Source of the DNA: Eudoraea sp.
GTDB taxonomy: Bacteria > Bacteroidota > Bacteroidia > Flavobacteriales > Flavobacteriaceae
NCBI GenBank assembly: GCA_024642325.1
Contig: JAHEBI010000121.1
Coordinates: 1-6,445, forward strand
DNA: 6,445 nucleotides
Direction of reading: 5' to 3'
Shown: positions 1-5,907 of the stretch, in pieces
How positions within the stretch are numbered: the first letter of the stretch is position 1
Layout: every line of letters begins with the position of its first letter
Notes under the pieces: generated by a model
The model's input: the letters and a program-made list of their open reading frames with translations, nothing else
What the model was told of the DNA's origin: nothing
Database searches by the model: none
Program-made: the position numbers and the translations under genes

Positions 1-309
1 ATGGCCGAAGGAGATGAGGATTTCATCAACTCTGTTATTTCAGTATTCCTGGAAGAAGTGCCGCAGGATTTGGAAGATCTTGAGAATGCCATTAAAAAAG
101 GAGATTACGAAAACGTCTATAAGCTGGCGCATAAAATAAAGCCAAATGTAGATTTATTAGGTATGGAACAGAGCAGGATAATTGCTCTGGAAATAGAAAC
201 TTTAGGTAAAGATCCCCAGAACAGCGGGGAAATTGAGAAAAAATTTCCATTGTTGAAAACAGATATTCATCAGGTAATTTCTGAGCTAAAAAAGGACTTT
301 AGTCTCTGA
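1..309 (+). CDS. Hpt (histidine phosphotransfer) domain protein, probably 5'-partial
   Basis: This is a small cytoplasmic phosphorelay carrier: a His-containing four-helix bundle that takes phosphate from the receiver domain of a hybrid kinase or response regulator and passes it on. The Hpt signature AHKIKPNVDLLGM is visible, with the probable phospho-accepting His at residue 44 followed by KxKP and the conserved Gly of the DLLG turn. The whole 102 residues look helical and lack a receiver, kinase or output domain. The frame is open to the window edge. The first Met (base 1) sits in MAEGDEDF, which in flavobacterial relatives I remember as an internal segment preceded by about 10-20 residues, so the true start is probably upstream of the window. 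The stop TGA (307-309) shares one base with the ATG of cinA, giving TGATG, which suggests translational coupling. No partner kinase is in the window, so its pathway is unknown. Confidence 0.87.
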   Translation: MAEGDEDFINSVISVFLEEVPQDLEDLENAIKKGDYENVYKLAHKIKPNVDLLGMEQSRIIALEIETLGKDPQNSGEIEKKFPLLKTDIHQVISELKKDFSL

Positions 310-1559
310 TGTTTGCAGAAATTATTACTATAGGAGATGAAATTCTAATCGGACAAATAGTAGATACCAATTCTGCTTTTATTGCTACTGAATTAAATAA
401 GATTGGGGTTTCTGTTTTTCAGATAACGTCTGTTCAGGACGATAAATCTCATATTCTAAAGGCTTTAAAAGATGCTGAAACCAGGGCGCAAATAGTCATT
501 ATTACTGGCGGTTTAGGGCCAACCAAGGATGATATAACAAAGCATACCCTTTGTGAATTTCTGGATGATGTTCTGGTTGAAAACAAGCAGGTCTTAGCTC
601 ATATAGAAGAGTTGTTCAGGAATTAAATCACTACTACCCCTATTTCAAATATCAACAGGCAACAGGCCCTTGTACCCTCCAAGGCCCAGATATTGCACAA
701 TGCCTATGGCACTGCGCCGGGGATGTGGGTGGTTACTGATAAAACCACTATTATTTCCCTGCCAGGTGTGCCTTTTGAAATGAAAAACCTCATGAATAAT
801 GAAGTCATCCCAAAGATTGTAGCCACTTTTGATCGTCCTTACATTTACCATAAGACGATAATGACTTATGGACTGGGTGAAAGTGCCATTGCCGAAAGAA
901 TAGAAGATTGGGAAGAGGGGTTACCGGGTTTTATTAAACTGGCATACCTCCCTAATTTAGGAAAAGTAAGGTTACGATTAACGGCCAAAGGAACGGACAA
1001 GGAATTTTTAGAAGATGCCATTAAAAGAGAAACGGCCAAATTGTATGCCCTAATTGGTGATATCATCTATGGGGAAGAAGAAGATGGGTCTATAGAAGCA
1101 GGCGTCGCTAAATTGTTAACATCCAGAAAAATGACCCTCGCCACTGCGGAAAGTTTTACGGGAGGAAAAATTGCGGAGCAGATTACCGCTATTCCCGGGG
1201 CCTCTGCCTATTTTTTAGGAAGTGTGGTAAGTTATGCCACGCAGGTTAAAATAGATGTTCTAAAGGTGCCGGAGGAGTTGGTAAAAAAGAATTCTGTGGT
1301 TAGTGCAGAAGTGGCCAAAGCTATGGCTGTTAATGTCAGGGAGTTATTGAAGGCAGACTTTGCTGTGGCAACCACAGGCAACGCGGGTCCCACAAAAGGT
1401 GATTCAGAGGCACCCATAGGGACTGTTTTTATTGCAATTGCTACCCCTAATGAGGTATTGGTCGAAAAATTTACCATGGGAAATCACCGAACAAGGATAG
1501 TTCAAAAAGCGGTACATAAGGTTTTCCAGATGCTGCAAAAAGAAATTTTAAAATTCTAG
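309..1559 (+). pseudogene. cinA: CinA-family protein (competence/damage-inducible; NMN amidohydrolase domain), interrupted by one in-frame stop
   Basis: CinA proteins join an N-terminal MoCF/COG1058 domain (ADP-ribose or CoA pyrophosphatase activity in some members) to a C-terminal CinA/PncC domain that deamidates nicotinamide mononucleotide in pyridine nucleotide salvage. Both domains are visible. The N-terminal one shows IGDEIL (residues 8-13), DTNSAFIATEL and TGGLGPTKDD (66-75). The C-terminal one (about 265-416) shows TAESFTGG (279-286, expected nucleophile Ser282) and TTGNAGPTKGDSEAPIGTVF. The single frame 309-1559 gives 416 codons, the usual family length, but codon 106 (624-626) is TAA. 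Homology continues in the same frame on both sides (ELFRN, stop, ITTTPISNINRQQALVPSKA), so one substitution explains the break; Tyr is the likely original residue. A TTG at 693 could restart translation but would lose the first domain. This is either a true nonsense mutation or a sequence error; I lean to error. Residue 283 is Phe where Cys or Leu is common. Confidence 0.9.
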
Positions 1560-1570
1560 AAGAGAATTTT
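1550..1570 (+). terminator. Weak AT-rich hairpin at the end of cinA (possible terminator)
   Basis: AAAATTCT (1550-1557) and AGAATTTT (1563-1570) form a perfect 8-bp inverted repeat with a 5-nt loop. The cinA stop TAG (1557-1559) lies partly in the 5' arm and partly in the loop. The 3' arm ends in four T, but no longer T tract follows and only two pairs are G-C. It is a weak candidate for ending cinA transcription and may be chance in AT-rich DNA. Its 3' arm overlaps the -33 element of the rpmB promoter. Confidence 0.3.
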
Positions 1571-1599
1571 GTCCATCACACAAAAATGAATTAAATTTG
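1569..1599 (+). promoter_or_regulatory. Bacteroidota-type sigma-A promoter for the rpmB-rpmG-DUF4295 unit
   Basis: TAAATTTG at 1592-1599 is an exact match to the Bacteroidota -7 element TAnnTTTG. A TTG (1569-1571, part of TTTTG) lies 20 nt upstream, within the range known for the -33 element. Transcription would start near 1604-1607, leaving a leader of about 25-30 nt before the rpmB ATG at 1633. The leader is A-rich and has no Shine-Dalgarno sequence, as usual in this phylum. No stem-loop or ribosomal protein autoregulatory structure is apparent in so short a leader. Confidence 0.72.
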
Positions 1600-1632
1600 C
1601 AGCCTGTTTAAAATCAAGTAAAAAGTAGCGTA

Positions 1633-1869
1633 ATGTCAAAAGTTTGTGAACTTACCGGAAAGAGAGCTATGTTTGGAAATAATGTATCCTTCTCTATTAA
1701 TAAAACAAGAAGGAGATTTGATGTAAATCTTTCCAAAAAGCGTTTTTATATCCCGGAGGAAGATAGATGGATTACCTTGAAGGTTTCAACAAGGGCTCTT
1801 AAATCGATAAACAAAAAAGGTATTTCTGCTGTTTTAAAGGAAGCGAGAGCAAAAGGATTGATAAAATAA
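1633..1869 (+). CDS. rpmB: 50S ribosomal protein bL28
   Basis: This is a large-subunit ribosomal protein that sits on 23S rRNA near the E-site side of the 50S particle. The 78-residue product matches the family in length and sequence: the N-terminal MSKVCELTGKRAMFGNNVS block, the INKTRRRFDVNL stretch, the RWITLKVSTRALKSINKKG core and a basic C-terminus. Only one Cys (residue 5) is present, so no zinc-binding cysteine set is formed; this is a common bacterial variant. It is the first gene after the promoter at 1569-1599 and is followed after 21 nt by rpmG. The ATG at 1633 gives the family's standard N-terminus. The gene is intact and highly basic, and nothing suggests transfer. Confidence 0.97.
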   Translation: MSKVCELTGKRAMFGNNVSFSINKTRRRFDVNLSKKRFYIPEEDRWITLKVSTRALKSINKKGISAVLKEARAKGLIK

Positions 1870-1890
1870 TCCTTCAATATATAGATTACG

Positions 1891-2073
1891 ATGGCAAAAA
1901 AAGGAAACAGAGTTCAGGTAATTTTGGAGTGCACAGAGCATAAAAATTCTGGCATGCCGGGAACATCCAGATATATTACAACGAAGAATAAGAAGAATAG
2001 TCCTGATAGGTTGGAGATTAAGAAATTTAATCCTATTCTCAAGAAAATGACTGTTCATAAAGAGATAAAATAA
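1891..2073 (+). CDS. rpmG: 50S ribosomal protein bL33 (type lacking zinc ligands)
   Basis: This is a small basic 50S protein near the E site. The 60-residue product begins MAKKGNRVQVILECTEHK, continues with the SGMPGTSRYITTKNKKN segment, and ends FNPILKKMTVHKEIK, a C-terminus typical of Bacteroidota bL33. The classical zinc-binding pairs of cysteines are missing: only Cys14 remains, and the second pair is not present. This is therefore a zinc-independent (C-) form, which as a family property does not depend on zinc supply. It follows rpmB by 21 nt and precedes the DUF4295 gene by 6 nt, so all three are almost certainly on one transcript. The gene is complete. Confidence 0.97.
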   Translation: MAKKGNRVQVILECTEHKNSGMPGTSRYITTKNKKNSPDRLEIKKFNPILKKMTVHKEIK

Positions 2074-2079
2074 GAAAGC

Positions 2080-2232
2080 ATGGCAAAGAAGACGGTAGCG
2101 AGTTTACAATCCAGTTCTAAAAGACTTACCAAAGCTATAAAAATGGTAAAATCACCAAAAACAGGTGCCTATACTTTTGTAGAATCTGTTATGCCACCAG
2201 AGATGGTGAACGAATGGTTGAATAAGAAATAA
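2080..2232 (+). CDS. DUF4295 small basic protein, Bacteroidota ribosomal protein bL38
   Basis: This 50-codon gene is easily missed by length cut-offs. The product starts MAKKTVASLQSSSKRLTKA, continues IKMVKSPKTGAYTFVESVM and ends PPEMVNEWLNKK. It is very Lys-rich with no Cys, as expected of a small rRNA-binding protein. The sequence is a clear match to DUF4295, a family I know as restricted to Bacteroidota and fixed beside rpmG. To my recollection, structural work on a Flavobacterium ribosome assigned this family to the 50S subunit as bL38; that naming is recalled, not shown here. The ATG lies 6 nt after the rpmG stop, and a strong terminator follows from 2256, so it is the last gene of the ribosomal protein unit. 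Confidence 0.92.
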   Translation: MAKKTVASLQSSSKRLTKAIKMVKSPKTGAYTFVESVMPPEMVNEWLNKK

Positions 2233-2255
2233 TAAACTCACCAAAATTGAGTTCT

Positions 2256-2287
2256 AAGCCGCTTTCTATAGAAAGCGGCTTTTTTAA
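2256..2287 (+). terminator. Strong Rho-independent terminator after the rpmB-rpmG-DUF4295 unit
   Basis: AGCCGCTTTC (2257-2266) pairs perfectly with GAAAGCGGCT (2271-2280) around a TATA loop, and A2256-T2281 adds an eleventh pair. The 3' arm runs straight into a T tract (2280-2285). The stem has six G-C pairs. It lies 23 nt after the DUF4295 stop and separates the ribosomal protein genes from ftsY. Confidence 0.93.
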
Positions 2288-2292
2288 TTTCA

Positions 2293-2300
2293 TATATTTG
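2293..2300 (+). promoter_or_regulatory. Candidate -7 promoter element for ftsY
   Basis: TATATTTG is an exact TAnnTTTG match lying 22 nt before the ftsY ATG, so the transcript leader would be only about 15-18 nt. No TTG is found at the usual upstream distance, because that position falls inside the terminator hairpin. The call therefore rests on the -7 element and on the need for a promoter after a strong terminator. Confidence 0.5.
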
Positions 2301-2322
2301 CCAAACAACTTTTTATGGCGAC

Positions 2323-3284
2323 ATGAGCTTATTTAAAAAAATATTTACATCCCAGAAAAAAGAATCACTTGACAAAGGTTTGGAGAAGACTAAAACAAGC
2401 TTTTTATCCAAACTGAGTAAGGCTGTAGCAGGTAAATCCAAAGTGGATGATGACGTTTTGGATAAGCTCGAAGAAGTTTTGGTGACCTCTGATGTAGGTG
2501 TGGCTACAACCCTTAAGATTATTGAACGGATTGAGGCAAGGGTTGCCAGGGATAAATACATGGGAACAGAAGAATTAAATGGGATACTTCGGGAAGAAAT
2601 TGCCGGCTTATTATCAGAAACTCATGCGGGCCTGGAGGAAGAATTCAATGTGCCGAAGAGCAATAAGCCATATGTGATCATGGTGGTTGGTGTCAATGGG
2701 GTAGGTAAAACGACCACAATTGGCAAACTGGCCTATCAATTAAAAAAACAAGGATTCAAAGTTGTTATAGGAGCAGCAGATACATTTAGGGCAGCCGCAA
2801 TAGATCAGTTACAGGTCTGGGCAGAGCGTGTCGATGTTCCTTTGGTCAAACAAAAAATGGGCAGTGACCCCGCCTCAGTAGCTTTTGATACACTAAGTTC
2901 AGCAGTTACCCAGGGTGCAGACGTAGTTCTGATTGATACCGCAGGCAGATTGCACAATAAAGTGAATCTTATGAATGAACTTGGCAAGGTAAAGCGTGTT
3001 ATGCAAAAGTGATTGAGGATGCCCCTCATGAAGTTCTTTTGGTACTTGACGGATCTACCGGGCAAAATGCTTTTGAACAGGCCAAAGAATTTACAAAGGC
3101 TACTGAAGTAACCTCCTTAGCGGTAACAAAATTGGATGGTACTGCCAAGGGAGGAGTTGTAATTGGTATTTCAGATCAGTTTCAGATACCGGTAAAATAT
3201 ATTGGCGTTGGCGAAGGAATTGAGGATCTTCAGATATTCAATAAGATTGAATTTGTTGATTCTTTCTTTAGTGGTGTCAATTGA
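2323..3284 (+). CDS. ftsY: Signal recognition particle receptor FtsY, frameshifted at about 3005-3009
   Basis: FtsY is the membrane-associated SRP receptor. Its NG-domain GTPase pairs with Ffh to deliver nascent membrane and exported proteins to the Sec translocon. The N-terminus is short and basic (MSLFKKIF), without the long acidic A domain of E. coli. The helical N domain covers about residues 20-110. The G domain shows GVNGVGKT (123-130), DTFRAAA (153-159) and DTAGRL (205-210), then, after the break, TKLDG (about 269-273) and GVGEG (about 295-299). Reading 2323 onward stops at TGA 3010-3012 after residue 229. The remainder (VIEDAPHEVLLVLDGSTGQNA) continues one frame back from GTG 3009. 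One extra A in the AAAA run 3005-3008 would restore QKVIEDAPHE and a 320-residue protein of normal length. The truncated form would lack the guanine-specificity motif, and ftsY is essential, so a missed homopolymer base is more likely than a real mutation. Confidence 0.93.
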
Positions 3285-4144
3285 AATTTATATACCTCAT
3301 ATTATTCACTTTTTTTTCAACGGTACTCGTTGCCCAAATTGAGGTTCCCGACGTCAGTCCGTTTTCAACACTTGAGCAGGATGTTGGCCTTACAAAAATC
3401 ACGGTTGCCTATTCCAGACCTGGAGCGAAAGGCAGAAAAGTGATGGGAAGCCTTGTTCCTTATGGGCGCATATGGCGTGTGGGTGCCAATGAGTCTACGA
3501 AGTTTACCACAGATACCGATCTTACCATTATGGGAAATTATTTACAAAAGGGTACTTATGCCCTGTATGCCTTCCCATATGAGTCGTACTGGGAAGTGGT
3601 TTTTCACAAAAACACAGAACATTGGGGTGATGGAAGAAAAGCCTATGATCCCATGGATGATGCTTTCAGAATTAGGGTAAAGCCAAAGGAAATCGCTGAT
3701 TATCAGGAAAACTTCCTGATTACATTTGACGAAATTGACCATGGCTCCATACATATGTTATGGTTATGGGAACATACCCTTATAGAAATTCCAATTTCAG
3801 TAGATACGGATAGTAAAATGATGGAGGAGATTGCAGTTGGAATAAAGGAAAATCCCACTGCCCAGACATATTATGAAGCGGCGCGTTATCTTCAGGAACG
3901 GGGTAAATCATATCCGGAAGCCCTTTCTTATCTGAACAAGGCCATTGAACTAGGCGGGGATACCTATTATTTTTACAGGGTTAAATCTTTGGTTGAAGCG
4001 GCTTTGGAGGAATATGATACTGCCATTATTTCGGCCCGGAAATCATTGGAATTAGCCCAAAAAGAAGGGAAAGATGAATTTGTACGCTTGAATGAATTAA
4101 ACATCTCTGCCTGGAACATTAAACAAGTAAACCAGAAAAAATGA
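3281..4144 (+). CDS. Secreted DUF2911 protein with TPR-like C-terminus
   Basis: This is an exported protein of unknown function. Residues 1-18 form a Sec signal peptide (Lys2, then a hydrophobic core to VLVA), probably cleaved before Gln19. No lipobox Cys is present, so it should be soluble in the periplasm. Residues about 22-170 match DUF2911: VPDVSPFSTLEQDVGLTKI, the YSRPGAKGRKVMG motif, PYGRIWRVGANESTKF, GTYALYAFP and a WEVVFHKNTEHWG segment. Residues about 190-265 are helical with TPR-like spacing (AARYLQERGKSYPEALSYLNKAIELGG, then a second hairpin); any binding role is inference. The start is TTG at 3281, overlapping the ftsY stop as TTGA. No in-frame ATG occurs before the DUF2911 core, and this start supplies the signal peptide. 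The stop overlaps the amidase ATG by 4 bases. Confidence 0.87.
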   Translation: MKFIYLILFTFFSTVLVAQIEVPDVSPFSTLEQDVGLTKITVAYSRPGAKGRKVMGSLVPYGRIWRVGANESTKFTTDTDLTIMGNYLQKGTYALYAFPYESYWEVVFHKNTEHWGDGRKAYDPMDDAFRIRVKPKEIADYQENFLITFDEIDHGSIHMLWLWEHTLIEIPISVDTDSKMMEEIAVGIKENPTAQTYYEAARYLQERGKSYPEALSYLNKAIELGGDTYYFYRVKSLVEAALEEYDTAIISARKSLELAQKEGKDEFVRLNELNISAWNIKQVNQKK

Positions 4145-5802
4145 AAAAAATAGTTTTCCTGCTTTGCTTGCTCTCCATTATTTCCTGTAGGGAAGCCAAA
4201 GAAACAGATTATTCCTCTGTGGTGCTTTGGGAGCCTTATAATGACTCCTCTGATGTGGCTGCAAACCAGGATCATGAGAAATCGCGAATGCAATACAAAC
4301 TCATTCAATCCAGGGTAACCGATAAAAATGATATATTCAGGCCGCTGTATCACGAAGTGGTTAAAATGTCTGAGACTGAGTATCAACAACTCAAGCCTTT
4401 GATATTTGAACGGGATATACCCACCATTCAAAAGCACATAAAGGCAGGCAAATTTACCTATGAAATTTTGGTTCGGTTTTTTCTCTACAGAATTTATCAG
4501 TTTGAACTTGATAATAAAACTTCATTACACACTATAATAGCTTTTAATGAAAATGTGGTAGAGGAAGCCAGGAAGCTGGATAAATTAATTTCAGAAGACC
4601 GTCATCCAATTTTTGGTATGCCCATTCTCCTTAAAGACAATATTGGTACTGCCGGGATGATTACAACGGCAGGATCAATTGCCCTGATGCAAAATGAAAC
4701 GGAGGATGCCTTTATTGTCAAACAGTTGAAAGAAAAAAAGGCACTGATTTTGGGTAAAGTTAACCTTAGTGAATGGGCATATTATATGTGTAATGGCTGT
4801 CCATCCGGATATAGCGCTATTGGCGGCCAAACTTTAAATCCGTACGGAAGAGGTGTTTTTGAGACAGGGGGTTCCAGTTCGGGAAGCGGAACAGCGGTGG
4901 CCGCAAATTATGCGGTAGCAGCTGTAGGAACGGAGACTTCCGGTTCTATCCTGTCTCCATCGAGTCAAAATTCAGTAGTTGGTTTAAAACCTACAATCGG
5001 ACTTTTGAGCAGATCGGGCATTGTGCCAATTTCAAGCACACTGGATACTCCCGGGCCAATGACAAAGAGTGTAGTTGATAATGCCATATTGTTATCAGCA
5101 ATGACAGGTAAGGATGTCGCTGATAAAAAATCTGTGGAGATGGATAAAGATTATCTTGATGTGGTTTTGAATCCTGGAAGTCTGGCGGGAAAGCGCTTAG
5201 GGGTTTTTAAAGCTCTGTTAGAAACAGATTCAATTTATAGGAATACCATAAACAAACTTAGGGAAATGGGTGTGGAGGTAATAGAATTTACGCCACCTGA
5301 AGTATCCATGGATGGGTTTCTGACGCTTCTCAATATAGATATGAAAAACGATCTCCCCGAATATCTTAACAACAATATCAAAAATAAAGATGTAATTCCT
5401 ATCCGTAATCTCGAGGATGTGGTGGAATTTAATTTGCGCGATTCATTGTTGCGCATTCCCTATGGACAAGCTATTTTTTATGGTATATTGAAAGATTCAA
5501 CTACTTTGGAAGAACTAGATAGCATCAAAAATAGATTGGAGGCAAATGGAAGAAAGTTTTTCGATACGGCTATGAATCTTTACGACTTGGATGCTATTTT
5601 ATCGATAAACAATTACCATGCGGGTTATGCTGCAGTGGCTGAATACCCGGCATTAACTATTCCCATGGGCTATAAGGAAACCGGGGAGCCCATAAGCCTT
5701 ACGTTTATTGCAAAACCTTTTCATGAAAACGATTTACTAAAATTAGGCCGTGCTTTTGAGTCCGCCACAAAAATCAGAAAACCTCCTTTGGTTTATAATT
5801 AG
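4141..5802 (+). CDS. Lipoprotein amidase of the amidase-signature family
   Basis: Amidase-signature hydrolases cleave amide bonds with a Ser-cisSer-Lys triad; relatives include GatA and fatty acid amide hydrolase. The 553-residue product begins with a lipoprotein signal peptide (MKKIVFLLCLLSIISC) whose lipobox Cys is residue 16, so it is probably anchored to a membrane facing the periplasm or cell surface. The catalytic domain spans about 85-545. Lys165 lies in LLKDNIG, the probable cis-Ser245 in GGSSSGSG (243-250), and the probable nucleophile Ser269 in GTETSGSI (263-270). The 24-residue gap between the two serines equals that in FAAH. Further family blocks are GLKPTIGLLSRSGIVPIS and LDTPGPM, and the end (FESATKIRKPPL) is typical, so the gene is complete. 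GatA is unlikely because of the lipobox and the absence of gatB or gatC nearby. The substrate cannot be named. The ATG overlaps the upstream stop as ATGA. Confidence 0.92.
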   Translation: MKKIVFLLCLLSIISCREAKETDYSSVVLWEPYNDSSDVAANQDHEKSRMQYKLIQSRVTDKNDIFRPLYHEVVKMSETEYQQLKPLIFERDIPTIQKHIKAGKFTYEILVRFFLYRIYQFELDNKTSLHTIIAFNENVVEEARKLDKLISEDRHPIFGMPILLKDNIGTAGMITTAGSIALMQNETEDAFIVKQLKEKKALILGKVNLSEWAYYMCNGCPSGYSAIGGQTLNPYGRGVFETGGSSSGSGTAVAANYAVAAVGTETSGSILSPSSQNSVVGLKPTIGLLSRSGIVPISSTLDTPGPMTKSVVDNAILLSAMTGKDVADKKSVEMDKDYLDVVLNPGSLAGKRLGVFKALLETDSIYRNTINKLREMGVEVIEFTPPEVSMDGFLTLLNIDMKNDLPEYLNNNIKNKDVIPIRNLEDVVEFNLRDSLLRIPYGQAIFYGILKDSTTLEELDSIKNRLEANGRKFFDTAMNLYDLDAILSINNYHAGYAAVAEYPALTIPMGYKETGEPISLTFIAKPFHENDLLKLGRAFESATKIRKPPLVYN

Positions 5803-5822
5803 CTTAAATAATTACTTACCTT

Positions 5823-5850
5823 TTGACATTGAAACATAATAAGGTATACT
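5823..5850 (+). promoter_or_regulatory. Possible promoter resembling an E. coli -35/-10 pair
   Basis: TTGACA (5823-5828) and TATACT (5845-5850) are separated by 16 nt, close to the E. coli sigma-70 consensus. The Bacteroidota -7 consensus TAnnTTTG is not met here, although the TTG could serve as a -33 element. The spacer 5803-5907 has no convincing terminator, so the downstream gene may have its own promoter here or be reached by read-through from the amidase. In AT-rich DNA a chance match is possible. Confidence 0.35.
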
Positions 5851-5907
5851 AAATCAACTACAAATAAGTGCAAAAATCCAAATACAAGAAATCCTAAAAC
5901 CTATAAT

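Noticed and set aside
624..700. Possibility that cinA is broken by a frameshift or is two separate genes
   Set aside because: Both parts are in the same frame, and the residues between the stop and the TTG at 693 (NRQQALVPSKA) are conserved CinA sequence. A single nonsense codon explains everything.
645..1477. Three minus-strand open frames (645-851, 866-1066, 1232-1477) opposite cinA
   Set aside because: They are shadows of conserved CinA coding sequence with no promoter or family resemblance.
1560..1632. Ribosomal protein leader or riboswitch before rpmB
   Set aside because: The predicted leader is only about 25-30 nt, A-rich and unstructured.
3009..3284. A separate gene starting at GTG 3009 after ftsY
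   Set aside because: Its product is the C-terminal half of the FtsY G domain and cannot fold or function alone. It is the frameshifted remainder of ftsY.
3453..3680. 75-codon plus-strand open frame inside the DUF2911 gene
   Set aside because: It is an out-of-frame shadow of the conserved DUF2911 core.
3973..4437. 154-codon open frame on the minus strand across the DUF2911/amidase junction
   Set aside because: It is antisense to two well-supported coupled genes, has no recognisable domain, and its composition looks like reverse-strand noise.
4141..5802. Reading the amidase as GatA of the tRNA-dependent amidotransferase
   Set aside because: It has a lipoprotein signal peptide and a long N-terminal extension, and no gatB or gatC lies nearby.
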